From NCBI GenBank assembly GCA_037954665.1, contig JBBMOL010000024.1, positions 3,509 to 67,508 of the forward strand: 64,000 nt of DNA. Reading direction: 5' to 3'. The notes under the pieces were generated by a model. That model was not told where the DNA came from. It saw nothing but the letters and a program-made list of their open reading frames with translations, and did not search any database. Positions 25,305 through 34,628 of this stretch are shown one piece after another (within the stretch, counting starts at the first letter, position 1; each line of letters starts with the position of its first letter). The DNA comes from Laguncularia racemosa (taxonomy: Eukaryota > Streptophyta > Magnoliopsida > Myrtales > Combretaceae). Position numbers and translations under genes: made by a program.

Positions 25305-27030
25305 TGATAAGTATAAATTAACACTTGTATTTTAGATGAATTCTATTTGTTTGTGTAATAATTTGATGTTATCTTGAAGAATTTTGATACTTAAAATAGA
25401 AATATTTCAGTTTTAGGGATGAGGACCACTATTTTGAGAAGAGATATCGATTTGGATTGAAATCGGAGAGGAATACACGAAGAAAAATATTTTTTGGAAG
25501 GAACAGCAGATATACACGGCCGTGTATTTCAAAGGCACGGCTGTGTGTTCATCTTAGGAGATCCACAGAAGCATACACGGTTTCATACACGACCTGAGGC
25601 ACGGCCGTGTGTTGAGCCTGGAAAAACCAACAGAAGCTTACACGGTCTAAGTACACGGCCATGTATAACGACCGTATATCAGCATGGAAGAAGAGTCTTC
25701 AGGACAGACCAGTACACGGTTGGAATACACACCCGTGTAACCCAACCGTGCATAAGAAAACATCGAGGAGGATACACGGTTGAGTTACACACCCGTGTAA
25801 TCAACCGTGTACGAAGAACAAAGAAGACAGAGGCATACACGGCTATTACAAACAGTCGTGTGGGATATACACGTCCAGAGTTCAATGAGTCAGAGAGATA
25901 CACGGTTTATAGACACGCCCGTGTAGTATGACCGTGTGTCTATCGAAGGAAAGATATCTTCAAATCGATTTTAAATCTTTCGTCCATATTTGAAGGATAT
26001 CTCCTACACGCCAGAGAGGAAGCTACCCTAGGTATAAATAGTCGTCTTTGACAAGAGAGAAAGGAAAAAACAAGAGAGAAGAGAGAGAGGACGAAAGAGA
26101 GAACAGAGAGGAGGCCGAGAGGCCGAAAGGCCGAGGAGGCCGAAGGGATGGAAAAGTGAAAGATGAAGGGATGCGAAAGGAAGAAGACGACACCGAAGGG
26201 CTCATGCACAAGGGTTTTCTCTTTCTTTTTCATTCTATTTCATTGATTTGTATCTTGAAAATCCTTAGTGGCTAGTTGTTTCATACCCGAACCTTATGAA
26301 TTCTAATTGTTATGTAATATGGGATTAATTGCATAGTTGATGAATAATGGAAATTTCTGAATTTATTCATGTAGTGTTGCTAATTTGATGTATGGCCAAC
26401 ATTGAGTTTGCATTGATTTCTTAGAAGATGATTGGGAAATCTCTTGTTTGAATAGATCTTACATGAATAAAGGAATTCGTATGTAATCTAGGGATAGAGA
26501 ACGTGAATTTTCCGTATTAGGTTAAATTAGATAATTTGATCTAATTGAGGGTTCAAGAGTGTTAATGCAATTCTGATTGCTGTTAATAAAAGAGGGATCT
26601 TTGTTAATACGGTTAGAATTAGGAGTTAGTGATTTTGGAAGAAACATTAACTTATTGCTAGATACTCCGCGGTTTAGAGATAACCATTGCTCGTTAACTA
26701 ATTCATTGAAAGGGTAAAGTTACATGACGATTAGAGGAGTAGTAAAGGGTAGTGTATGTTCTTAGTTATCAAATTAATAATCAAGTTATAGCGTTATTTT
26801 TAATTGCCATAGGTTTAGTTAAGTATTCTTAATTTAATTTGAAACCTCTCAAATTTGTGCGGTTAGATAGTTGGTTTAGAGTTAGTATTAGTACTTGCTG
26901 ATCCTTGAGGAGACGATACCCGAACTCAACTCTATACTATTACAATCGATAGGTGCACTTGCCCACTTGATCGTAATAGAGAGTCATAGAAAGAGATTTT
27001 AAAATTTGTGTGATTACGATCTAACGAACA
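25305..27030 (+). mobile_element. Solo LTR, family 1 (long member), inserted in viral coat region
   Basis: Copy 2 of the virus runs uninterrupted here. The insert starts TGATAAGTATAAATT, ends ACGAACA (TG...CA), and has GTTAA on both sides (25300-25304 and 27031-27035), so it is a clean 1726-bp solo LTR. A TATA box GTATAAATAGTCG lies at 26031-26043, followed by a GA-rich leader (26055-26170). The 3' part has the phrase 'ATCCTTGAGGAGACGATAC' and GTGCACTTGCC, shared with the LTRs at 3132-4591 and 15056-16480. The U3 part holds an unusual array of CACGG/CCGTG motifs (25513-25941). These traits fit the Tat/Ogre side of Ty3 elements, but that lineage call is inference. Confidence 0.9.
25513..25941 (+). 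repeat. Array of CACGG/CCGTGT palindromic motifs in LTR U3
   Basis: It starts with a perfect 14-base palindrome, TACACGGCCGTGTA (25513-25526). Units beginning TACACGG then recur at about 25574, 25639, 25713, 25773, 25835 and 25899, spaced 60-74 bases. Each unit also carries an inverted CCGTGTA-like word. The array is far less AT-rich than the rest of the window and rich in CpG. It lies just upstream of the LTR TATA box. An open frame (25494-25931) crosses it but has no protein signature. Confidence 0.85.
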
Positions 27031-27340
27031 GTTAACATCTTATGTTTATAAGATAGGGACTCAAATGTGTAACACAATTCGACTGCATAAGCAGTTAAAG
27101 AAAGAAAAACAATTGAAAAGGCAATGCCTTGGAGAATTTTGTCAACAGTATGATCCATCCTTTGTCTTTGATAATTCAAAATGCATAGATTGTAAAAGGA
27201 AAACAAAGAAAAAATCTTCTAAAACTAAAGATAAGAGGAAGAAATTTTCTAAAAAATTCCGAAAGCAATCTGAAGACAATGAAGACCCTAAAAGGAAATA
27301 TTTTAAGAAAAAGAATAAGAAACCTTTTAAGGCAATTAGA

Positions 27341-27382
27341 TGTTATCTGTGTAAGAAATTTAGACACACAGCTAACAAATGT
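27341..27382 (+). other. CCHC zinc knuckle of viral coat protein, copy 1
   Basis: CYLCKKFRHTANKC has the C-x2-C-x4-H-x4-C pattern used by caulimovirid coat proteins to bind nucleic acid. The usual Gly before His is Arg here, while copy 2 keeps Gly. A Lys-rich stretch lies just upstream. Confidence 0.9.
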
Positions 27383-27667
27383 AAGATCAGGAAAAAACTT
27401 AATTCTCTCGATCTAGATAAAAAACACCTTGAAGAAATCTTCGAGATATTCGAATGATATTCTTCTTTAGAACCTTCTTCATTAAGAGAAGAAAGACTCC
27501 AATGTAATGATCTTGAATCATCCTCAAAGGAAGATTCAATTAATGTCCTAACTAAGGAAGAAGAAGAATTTCTCCTTAAGTTAGATTCTATGTTTGATTC
27601 CCATAAATTGAGATGGTTGGAAGGAACCAAACCAACTTCCTTAATTTCTAACAATTTAACTTATAAC

Positions 27668-28032
27668 CATTATCTAAACCCTTGAGTTCCTCATTTGGAA
27701 TTGAGCTAGAGGACGACATAGTTCTGCTAAATAAATTCATTTTAGGTTAGAACACTTACTTTATCTTCTTCATAAGTGGTTCCTACAGGAATACAATAAT
27801 GGTATTCAGCGACTTGAGTTTCAACTCCGAAACACTACGCTACCCTTTTATCTCAAAGGCAGGATTTACACGACTTACACGTCAGTACTGATTACTCCTC
27901 AAGTGCCTATCACCACACGCACACAGCTTTCTTCCCACTGGACTCCACAGATGTTGAAGTTTTCCACTGAGGAAGATCAGTGTTCAAATCCTAAAATAAA
28001 ATTATTCAAACCTAACTATATATTCCCCCCTT
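27668..28032 (-). repeat. Inverted viral leader and start of movement-protein frame
   Basis: On the minus strand this reads the viral leader and the first codons of the movement-protein frame (ATG at about 27741, followed by the same opening codons as copies 1 and 2). It faces copy 1 tail-on. The junction with copy 1 is at about 27664-27670, within a TCTAAACCC / TCTAGACCC-like stretch, so a few shared bases blur the border. It is truncated after about 25 codons. Confidence 0.85.
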
Positions 28033-28045
28033 GGCTCTGATACCA
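28033..28045 (-). promoter_or_regulatory. tRNA-Met primer binding site of inverted leader
   Basis: The minus strand reads TGGTATCAGAGCC, the unaltered form. Upstream on that strand is GATCTTGGTGCTCTCT, which closely matches what precedes the site at 28282 (GATCTTAGTGCTCTCT). That shared context is probably true viral sequence. Confidence 0.85.
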
Positions 28046-28564
28046 AGAGAGCACCAAGATCGACTAGGGGCAACAACGCCACATACTTGGATATTTTTAA
28101 TTTCCATAATGTTTTACTCTGATTAATTGCTTCATAATTCTTAATGTTTATTTTGTTCTAATTTATTCATCTCTTACCTAAGCTATTGACTAGTTAGTTA
28201 GGCTAGGTAGCCGTAAACCCTAGTTTTAGCAACTGGTACCAGTCATCCATTAGTGCCCTCTAATTGATCTTAGTGCTCTCTTGGTATCAGAACCATCTAT
28301 AGGTAAATCTAGGTGTAGTACCAACTCCTAGGGGGAGTTCTCACTGCATGATCAATTGTCTAGCCTATTCCTTGTAATGGGCTACATGACGCAGCGCATG
28401 CTCTTATCCCCCGGGAGCCCACAGTGGCTTCCATCTTTATGGTGGACTCCTATAAGTCGGGTTTAGTAGTCGTGAGGCTACTCAGTAAAGGTGGTTCCTG
28501 AGGTTACTTCAGGTTGTCGTGGTCCTTGGGCGCATCCACTGCCCCTTGGATGCTTGTGACTTGA
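28046..28564. other. Segment between divergent viral primer sites
   Basis: This is about 0.5 kb with no open frame of note, bounded by two primer sites that point outward. It includes a third primer-like site at 28282. It could be the viral intergenic (promoter) region or a rearranged piece of it. Bases 28380-28560 are less AT-rich and hold CCCGGGAGCC. No TATA box or polyadenylation signal could be assigned with confidence. Confidence 0.5.
28282..28294 (+). promoter_or_regulatory. Primer-site-like sequence
   Basis: TGGTATCAGAACC differs by one base from the tRNA-Met site. It is preceded by the same GTGCTCTCT as the sites at 22485 and 28045, but the sequence after it does not match the leader of the other copies. 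Confidence 0.6.
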
Positions 28565-28577
28565 TGGTATCAGAGCC
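28565..28577 (+). promoter_or_regulatory. tRNA-Met primer binding site, EPRV copy 2
   Basis: TGGTATCAGAGCC is intact and lies 305 bases before the ATG at 28870. The leader that follows matches copy 1 closely. Confidence 0.85.
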
Positions 28578-28869
28578 AAGGGAGGAGTATATAGTTAGCT
28601 TTGGATAATTTTATTTTAGGATTTGAACACTGATCTTCCTCAGTGGAAAACTTCAACATCTGTGGAGTCCAGTGGGAAGAAAGCTGTGTGCGTGTGGTGA
28701 TAGGTACTTGAGGAGTAATCAGTACTGACGTGTAAGTCGCGTAAATCTCGCCTTTGAGATAAAAGGGTAGCGCAGTGTTTCAGAGTTGAAACTCAAGTCG
28801 CTGAATACCATTATTGTATTCCTACAGGAACCACTTATGAAGAAGATAAAGTAAGTGTTCTAACCTAAA
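28578..28869 (+). other. Viral leader, EPRV copy 2
   Basis: It has the same length and nearly the same sequence as 22498-22789, and ends in the same context before the ATG (AACCTAAAATG). Confidence 0.75.
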
Positions 28870-31800
28870 ATGAATTTATTTAGCAGAATTATGTCGTCCT
28901 CTAGCTCGATTCCAAATGAGGAACTCGAGGGTCTAGATAATATAAACAATAGAGATGAAATTAGGATAAAAGATTTCAATGAAGCAATTGACAATTGGAA
29001 AATTCCAAAAATGTCTTATGACCAAATCTACCAAATGGCTAAATGGAAAATCTTTGGCAAAAATGACTATGTCATATCCATAGAAGAAAGAGACATACCC
29101 GTCTCTGATGGATTGACAACAATTAAACTCTTAAACCATAGTTCCATTCACAATTATGGAAAAGAATGGAATTATATGCACATAGGTCCAATCCAAGTAG
29201 GAGCTAAACCTCTTACAAAACTAGGATTAGATACCTTTATCCTAATGGTTCTGAGGGATGCCAGAGAACTAGAATATGAGAGATCGATCCATGCATCGAT
29301 TGAAACCAGTCTCAATACTGGGCCAATCCAGTTTGAATGTCATCCAAATGTCACTTTAGGTCTTAAGGATCAAACCATAACGAAATCCCTAATCCTCCAA
29401 ATCAAAACTCACAATTATAAAATGATTCAATGTGCTCTGCCCAGGCAGTCATCTATTGAATCTATTTTAAATTAATGAAAACAGCCTTCGGATCAAAAGC
29501 ATACAAAATTGACAAAAAAGGTCAAATGCTTCTGATTCAAACAGATCTAACTAGATCTAATGTGACTATCCCTAGGATAATCAAATGGGATCAGGTCAGT
29601 CTGCCAGATCACTGGGAAATAGAAAATCCTGTTCCCCAGAAATTGTACAATGTGGCTGAACCATCTAATGTTGTTCAACACCCAGATGGTAAGGTTACCC
29701 TTCAATTCTCTAAGAGATCCTTCGAGAATCCTAGAAGTTCAATGTCCTTAGGATCATCAAGAAGGTCAGTTGATCTGTCCAAGATTGATGAACTAAAAAA
29801 TGTCCAGGATAGTCCAAGGAAGACTAATCCTACAATTTCTAGTTTAGTTAATAAGCCTTCGGGATTAACTCAACCAATCTACCAAAATTCTCCAGAATGG
29901 GAAGAACCCACTGCATCAGAATTAGGAGATTCTGAGCTTAATGTCATAAAAAAACCTTTCGAACCAGATAGGTTATGTCTAAATAATGATTTTAATTCTT
30001 CTAAAAACAAGAAGAAAAGAGAATGGTATTTTAAAACTTTTGATAAGTTTAAAATACAAATTAAAAATGAATACTATAATTTCATGGAAGAAATTGGTTC
30101 ACAGATTCTATTCTTCGAATGGTTAGAGGAATATTATTTGAAACAAAAAATGATTAATGCAGTTAACAAAGCTGTACAATGGAGACTAAGTGACGGTAAC
30201 ATGGTTGAATCCACTCATCCACCACTTAGCAACATCTAGGATTCCCATAAGGAAACCGAAATTAAACTAGCTCCCTTCGAAATTAAACTAGCTCCCTTCA
30301 AAATTGCAGATGAATCTGAGGGAACTGGTATAAAGAAAATTATTGATCAAAACAATTTTACTAATAAAAATCTTCACACAATAGGTCAACAACTTGACAA
30401 AATTGAAGATACAATTAGTAAACCCTAGATCAATAATAATGAAAACATTAAGGTTGAAAAGAAACCACTTTTCAAACCTTTCAAAATGATCAATCCTAGT
30501 AATGAATTTCTTTAAGCTATCCAAGATAGGAAGAAATCATTAAAAGGGAAAATGAAAATAGAATCGGTGGAATCATTAAAGTTAGATACTCCTAAATTTA
30601 GGAATCTAATTATTGATGACACTCCATTTGAAAAAATTAATGCTTTAAGTGAAACCAATGATTCTAATCCAGATGGTTTATCAGATGACTTAAGTCTTGA
30701 TAATTCTAATGGTTTAGAAGTCAATAAGATTACTTGGAAAGAGCCTAAAAAATTATACTATCAGAGAGCATCTCCTCCTGATATTATGTTTGAGGAAAAA
30801 CCAAGTATTTATTAAAGCAAATATTCTACAGGAACCACCTATGAATGGAACATAGATGGAGCCTCAAAACAAATGACTCTTAATGTTTTAAATCAGATGA
30901 TCATGTTTGTGAATACTAACAGGAGTATTCAGGACATATCTGATTTCCAAATTGTTTTACTTTTAATTTCTGGTTTTACTGGATAATTAAAAGGTTGGTG
31001 GGATAATTATCTCACTGAAGAGCAGCGAATGAACATTTTAACTTCAGTTAAGAAAAATGAATTTGGAGTTAAAATACTTAATGAACAAAATGAACCAATT
31101 CAAGATGTTGTTAATACATTAATGTTCTATATTAGTCAACATTTCATAGGAGATCCTTCTCACATTCGTGATAAGAATCTGGATCTTCTGTCCAATATGA
31201 AATGCATGTCTTTGGGCGAATTCCGCCAATACAAAGACATATTCCTCCAGAGAGTATTGATGCAAGATGATTGCAATCAATCCTTCTGGAAAGAAAAATT
31301 TCTAGCTGGTTTACCAAACCTCATAGGTAAACAAGTTAGGTCCAAAATTCGTGAGGAATTTAATGGAGAAATTCCTTACAACAATCTTTCTTATGATAAG
31401 TTAAAATCTTATGTTTATAAGATAGGAACTCAAATGTGTAACACAATTCGACTGCATAAGCAGTTAAAGAAAGAAAACAATTGAAAAGTCAAAGCCTTGG
31501 AGAATTCTATCAACAGTATGATCCATCCTTTGTCTTTGATAATTCAAAATGCATAGATTGTAAAAGGAAAACAAAGAAGAAAATCTTCTAAAACTAAAGA
31601 TAAGAGGAAGAAATTTTCTAAAAAATTCCAAAAACGATTTGAAGACAATGAAGACCCTAAAAGGAAATATTCTAAGAAAAAAAATAAGAAACCTTTTAAG
31701 GCAATTAGATGTTATCTGTGTAAGAAATTTGGACACACAGCTAACAAATGCAAGATTGGGAAAAAACTTAATTCTCTCAATCTTGATAAAAAACACCTCG

Positions 31801-31945
31801 AAGAAATCCTTGCCATATTCGAAGGATATTCTTCTTCAGAACCTTCTTCGTTAGGAGAAGAAGGACTCTAATGTAATGATCTTGAATCGTCCTCAGAGGA
31901 AGATTCAATCAATGTCCTAACTAAGGAAGAAGAAGAACTCCCCTT
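28870..31945 (+). pseudogene. Endogenous pararetrovirus movement/coat protein frame, copy 2, broken
   Basis: This is the second copy of the frame at 22790. The movement-protein part is open for 201 codons (28870-29475). A small deletion near 29448 shifts the frame. The second frame continues 29475-30239 to a TAG, with further stops at about 30427, 30513, 30813 and 30985. A short local duplication (30255-30300, 'AATTAAACTAGCTCCCTTC' twice) also sits here. The coat region is open at 31029-31484 and then shifts again in an A-run. A CCHC knuckle lies at 31710-31751. Similarity to the viral unit stops at about 31945, soon after the knuckle and an acidic stretch. Lesions differ from those of copy 1, so the two decayed separately after integration or duplication. 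Confidence 0.88.
31710..31751 (+). other. CCHC zinc knuckle of viral coat protein, copy 2
   Basis: CYLCKKFGHTANKC keeps the canonical C-x2-C-x4-G-H-x4-C form, with the Gly that copy 1 has lost. Confidence 0.9.
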
Positions 31946-31984
31946 AGCCACGTACTTTCTTTTGCAACTGGTACCACAATGTTT

Positions 31985-32669
31985 CACTATGTTTGGTTAT
32001 GTTATATTTAGAATAGAATGGAATGCGTATATGATGGTATTTAACAAAAAAATGCTCTCAATTTGTGGCTATTGTGCATACATGTACGTTTTTTTTTATT
32101 TTATATGATTACATATGCACAACAAACATATCACTTGTATACATACATTACACACACACATATTTATGTATGTATTTATGTGTGTGCATGTGTGTACAAA
32201 AATTTATATGCATACATGTTTAACATGTATCTACACACATACAAATTAATATATTTGTTAAATATATAGATTATACCATTATTATACATGTTATATATAT
32301 ATATATATATATATATCATATATAATAAATATATATACATTTATATAACAATGGATATATATATATAGAATATTATATTTTATATATGCTTATGTATATA
32401 ACATATATAATAATGGATATATATATGTTATGATAAATATGTATATGTGATATTTGTACACACATGCACACACATAAATACATACATAAATATGTGTGTA
32501 TGTAATGTATGTATACAAGTGATATGTTTGTTGTGTATATGTAATCATATAAAAAAAAAAAAAAAACGTACATGTATGCACAATAGCCACAAATTGAGAG
32601 CATTTTTTGTTAAATACCATCATATACGCATTCCATTCTATTCTAAATATAACATAACCAAACATAGTG
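31985..32669. mobile_element. Foldback (MITE-like) element with 216-bp inverted arms
   Basis: Arms 31985-32200 and 32453-32669 are reverse complements with only a few differences, mostly A/T-run length and single transitions. The ends read CACTATGTTTGGTTATG. The loop (32201-32452) is almost pure AT with TATA-type microsatellites. There is no coding capacity: open frames in the arms are mirror images of each other. A transcript would fold into a long hairpin. No clear target duplication is visible. The adjacent 32670-32790 has GGAATGG/CCATTCC words of a second MITE. Confidence 0.85.
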
Positions 32670-32789
32670 ACGGAATAGAATCAATGATTTTGTTAATGTT
32701 TCCAAACATAGAAATATGTTGGTCATTCCATTCACTATTTTATTTCATTCATTCCATTCCAATCTATTCCATTTTAAACTATTATTATA

Positions 32790-33159
32790 TACTAAACATG
32801 ATATGGGGGGTTATCCTCATTATTACTCTCTTGTTTATATTTAGGATGAAGTCCCAATATTAAATACATGATCTTTACGTGTATCACCATGTTTATCAAT
32901 TAAAATTCAATAAAATAAATAGTACTTAAGTAAAATTTTGATTTCTAAATTTCTAAAATCATTTTAGTTGGCTAAATAATTGTTTCTTAATTGATGTTAT
33001 CATCAATATTTTTACATAGAAATATGATCTAGAATCTAGATCTACTTTTCATCACATGAATAGATGTAGCCAAATAATAACTATGTAGAAGAAAGTTCTC
33101 AATATTTAGATGAATGTTAACAACCTAAACAAATTATTGCAACTTCTTCCAACTATGTT
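32790..33159. other. Unannotated AT-rich DNA
   Basis: Nothing is recognised in this stretch. Confidence 0.5.
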
Positions 33160-33790
33160 AGAGCATTCCCATTCTAAGAGTATTTCCAATCTTGAGGACC
33201 TCATTTAACGTTATTATATGCCACATAAATATCTTAAAGACCTCTCCTTTGTAAGGACCTCCTCAATTTATCTTCAAGTCCTTGAGAAGAATTCTTAGGT
33301 ATCACTTTAGCACTTTCTTTTATCTTTTTGTAAGTCTTGCACCAATTACTTTTAACTAAAACCCTTAAATTCAAAATAATAATAATAATAATAATAATAA
33401 ATCTGGGTAAAGGACCCAAAAAGTACAAGAATCTCCTCATCACTCAATAACCGAAAAAGCAGATCTTTGATTTTGGATTTGGTATCAAGAACCAAGGAAG
33501 GAGATACTCTAAGGATATTTCTTAAGGAGAGTTGCTTAACATTTTCTTATATCTTTTTGCGAGTCTTATGCCAATTATTTTTAATCTATACTTTTAATAT
33601 ATTATACCTAAAAATTTGACTTTTATTGAGAAAAAAAAAAGTTAATTAATTTAAGCAGCTATTTGGGATCTTTCATGAAGGATTCCAAAATGTATAGAAC
33701 ATCCCCCTTCCTTCAAGAACTTTAAAAAGCGGGTTTTTAGTTTTAGATTTGATACCATCCAAAGATGGAGATGGTCTTTAAGTAATTGGG
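33160..33790. mobile_element. Pair of related MITE-like units
   Basis: The left end reads GAGCATTCCCATTCTAAGAG and the right end, inverted, begins TAAAGACCATCTCCATC. Within it, two similar units lie in tandem: 'TTTCTTTTATCTTTTTG' then AGTCTTGCACCAATTA at about 33314-33350, and a matching stretch at about 33542-33575. An ATA triplet run is at 33376-33402. Ends of the GAGCATCTCCA kind are common in plant MITEs. Exact borders are uncertain. Confidence 0.45.
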
Positions 33791-34628
33791 GCAAAATAAT
33801 TAATAAATGTATATTAACACGTTAGTATCTTTATTTCAACCTTTGGAATCATTAGGAAAAGAAATACCACAGTATCACCAATATAAAATCCCATTTTCAA
33901 GGAATATTTATGTCCTTGTCAACGGTTTTAAAAAATGAAAATTTTAATATTTTTAAAATGGATTATAAGTTTTATAAAAAAATAAATATATAAAAAATAA
34001 AATAATTTTTTTTAACGTTAGCATGTATTCCACCACATCCCTTAATATTTCCTTCTCTTTTTTTCTTTTTTTTAATTATCTCAAAGATAAATCAAAAGTA
34101 GATTTGGCCCACTTCACATAGAAAGATCCGAGATCCCCTCATCCTTTCCTCAATGGCACAAAAAAAAGTCAAGCATCGCATCTTACTAATATTTAACCCA
34201 ATATGGATTGTCTTTTTTATTTTTTATTTTTTATTTATTTTATTTGTATCTAATTTGAATCTTATTTTCATAATTATGATAAAAATAGTGATTGAGAAAT
34301 GAATATTAAAAAATAAAAGCCCACATACTTTTAAGAGAAAATATTTAAAAAATAAATTTTATATATTGAAAAAGAAAATATTGATTTTTTTTTTGTAAAA
34401 ATAAATAAAGTAATAGTTAAATAAGATCAAATATCTAAGGATATATTAGGTGTTTAATTTTTCAATATGAATAAATATGTATTTTTAGTTTTATCTTGTT
34501 ACTATTTTTTTCTTAATAAATACACCTATTCAAACGGACCAAAAATAAATAAATAAAACAAACACGCCCTTAAAAAGACAAGCTAAGCTAGGTATTTCTA
34601 TCAAGATTTACCCAACCCCTTTCTCACC
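33790..34628. other. AT-rich flank upstream of the transporter pseudogene
   Basis: No open frame or repeat is recognised. It would contain the promoter and 5' UTR of the OPT gene, but I cannot assign a TATA box among the many AT runs. Confidence 0.4.

Larger units (their letters stand above)
22790..27664 (+). pseudogene. Endogenous pararetrovirus movement/coat protein frame, copy 1, broken
   Basis: One frame starts at ATG 22790 and runs open for 615 codons. Residues about 45-230 read as a 30K-type movement protein of Caulimoviridae (MSYDQIYQMAKWKIFG, then a conserved Leu-Arg-Asp strand near residue 130), which would move virus through plasmodesmata. A charged linker and then a coat-protein region follow (24929-25299 and 27036-27457), with FRQYKDIFL and, near its end, a CCHC zinc knuckle. 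Lesions: a TGA at 24635-24637, TAG stops at about 24829, 25148 and 25187, a 1726-bp solo LTR at 25305-27030, and a TGA at about 27457. The frame ends where it meets an inverted leader. No protease, reverse transcriptase or RNase H follows. No product is expected. Confidence 0.88.

Noticed and set aside
25494..25931. 145-residue open frame over the CACGG array
   Set aside because: It lies inside a solo LTR and reflects the repeated motif. It has no protein family signature, and related LTRs lack it.
25513..25941. CRISPR-like array
   Set aside because: Units are degenerate, the spacers are as repetitive as the repeats, and the setting is a plant LTR. No cas genes are present.
26048..26275. Arg/Glu-rich open frame
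   Set aside because: It is translation of the GA-rich leader of the LTR and is mirrored by an open frame on the other strand.
27065..27457. Separate gene for a 130-residue zinc-knuckle protein
   Set aside because: Comparison with copy 2 shows it is the coat-protein part of the viral frame cut off by the inserted solo LTR.
32063..32863. Several overlapping frames on both strands
   Set aside because: They are mirror translations of the two palindrome arms and the flanking microsatellite, not genes.
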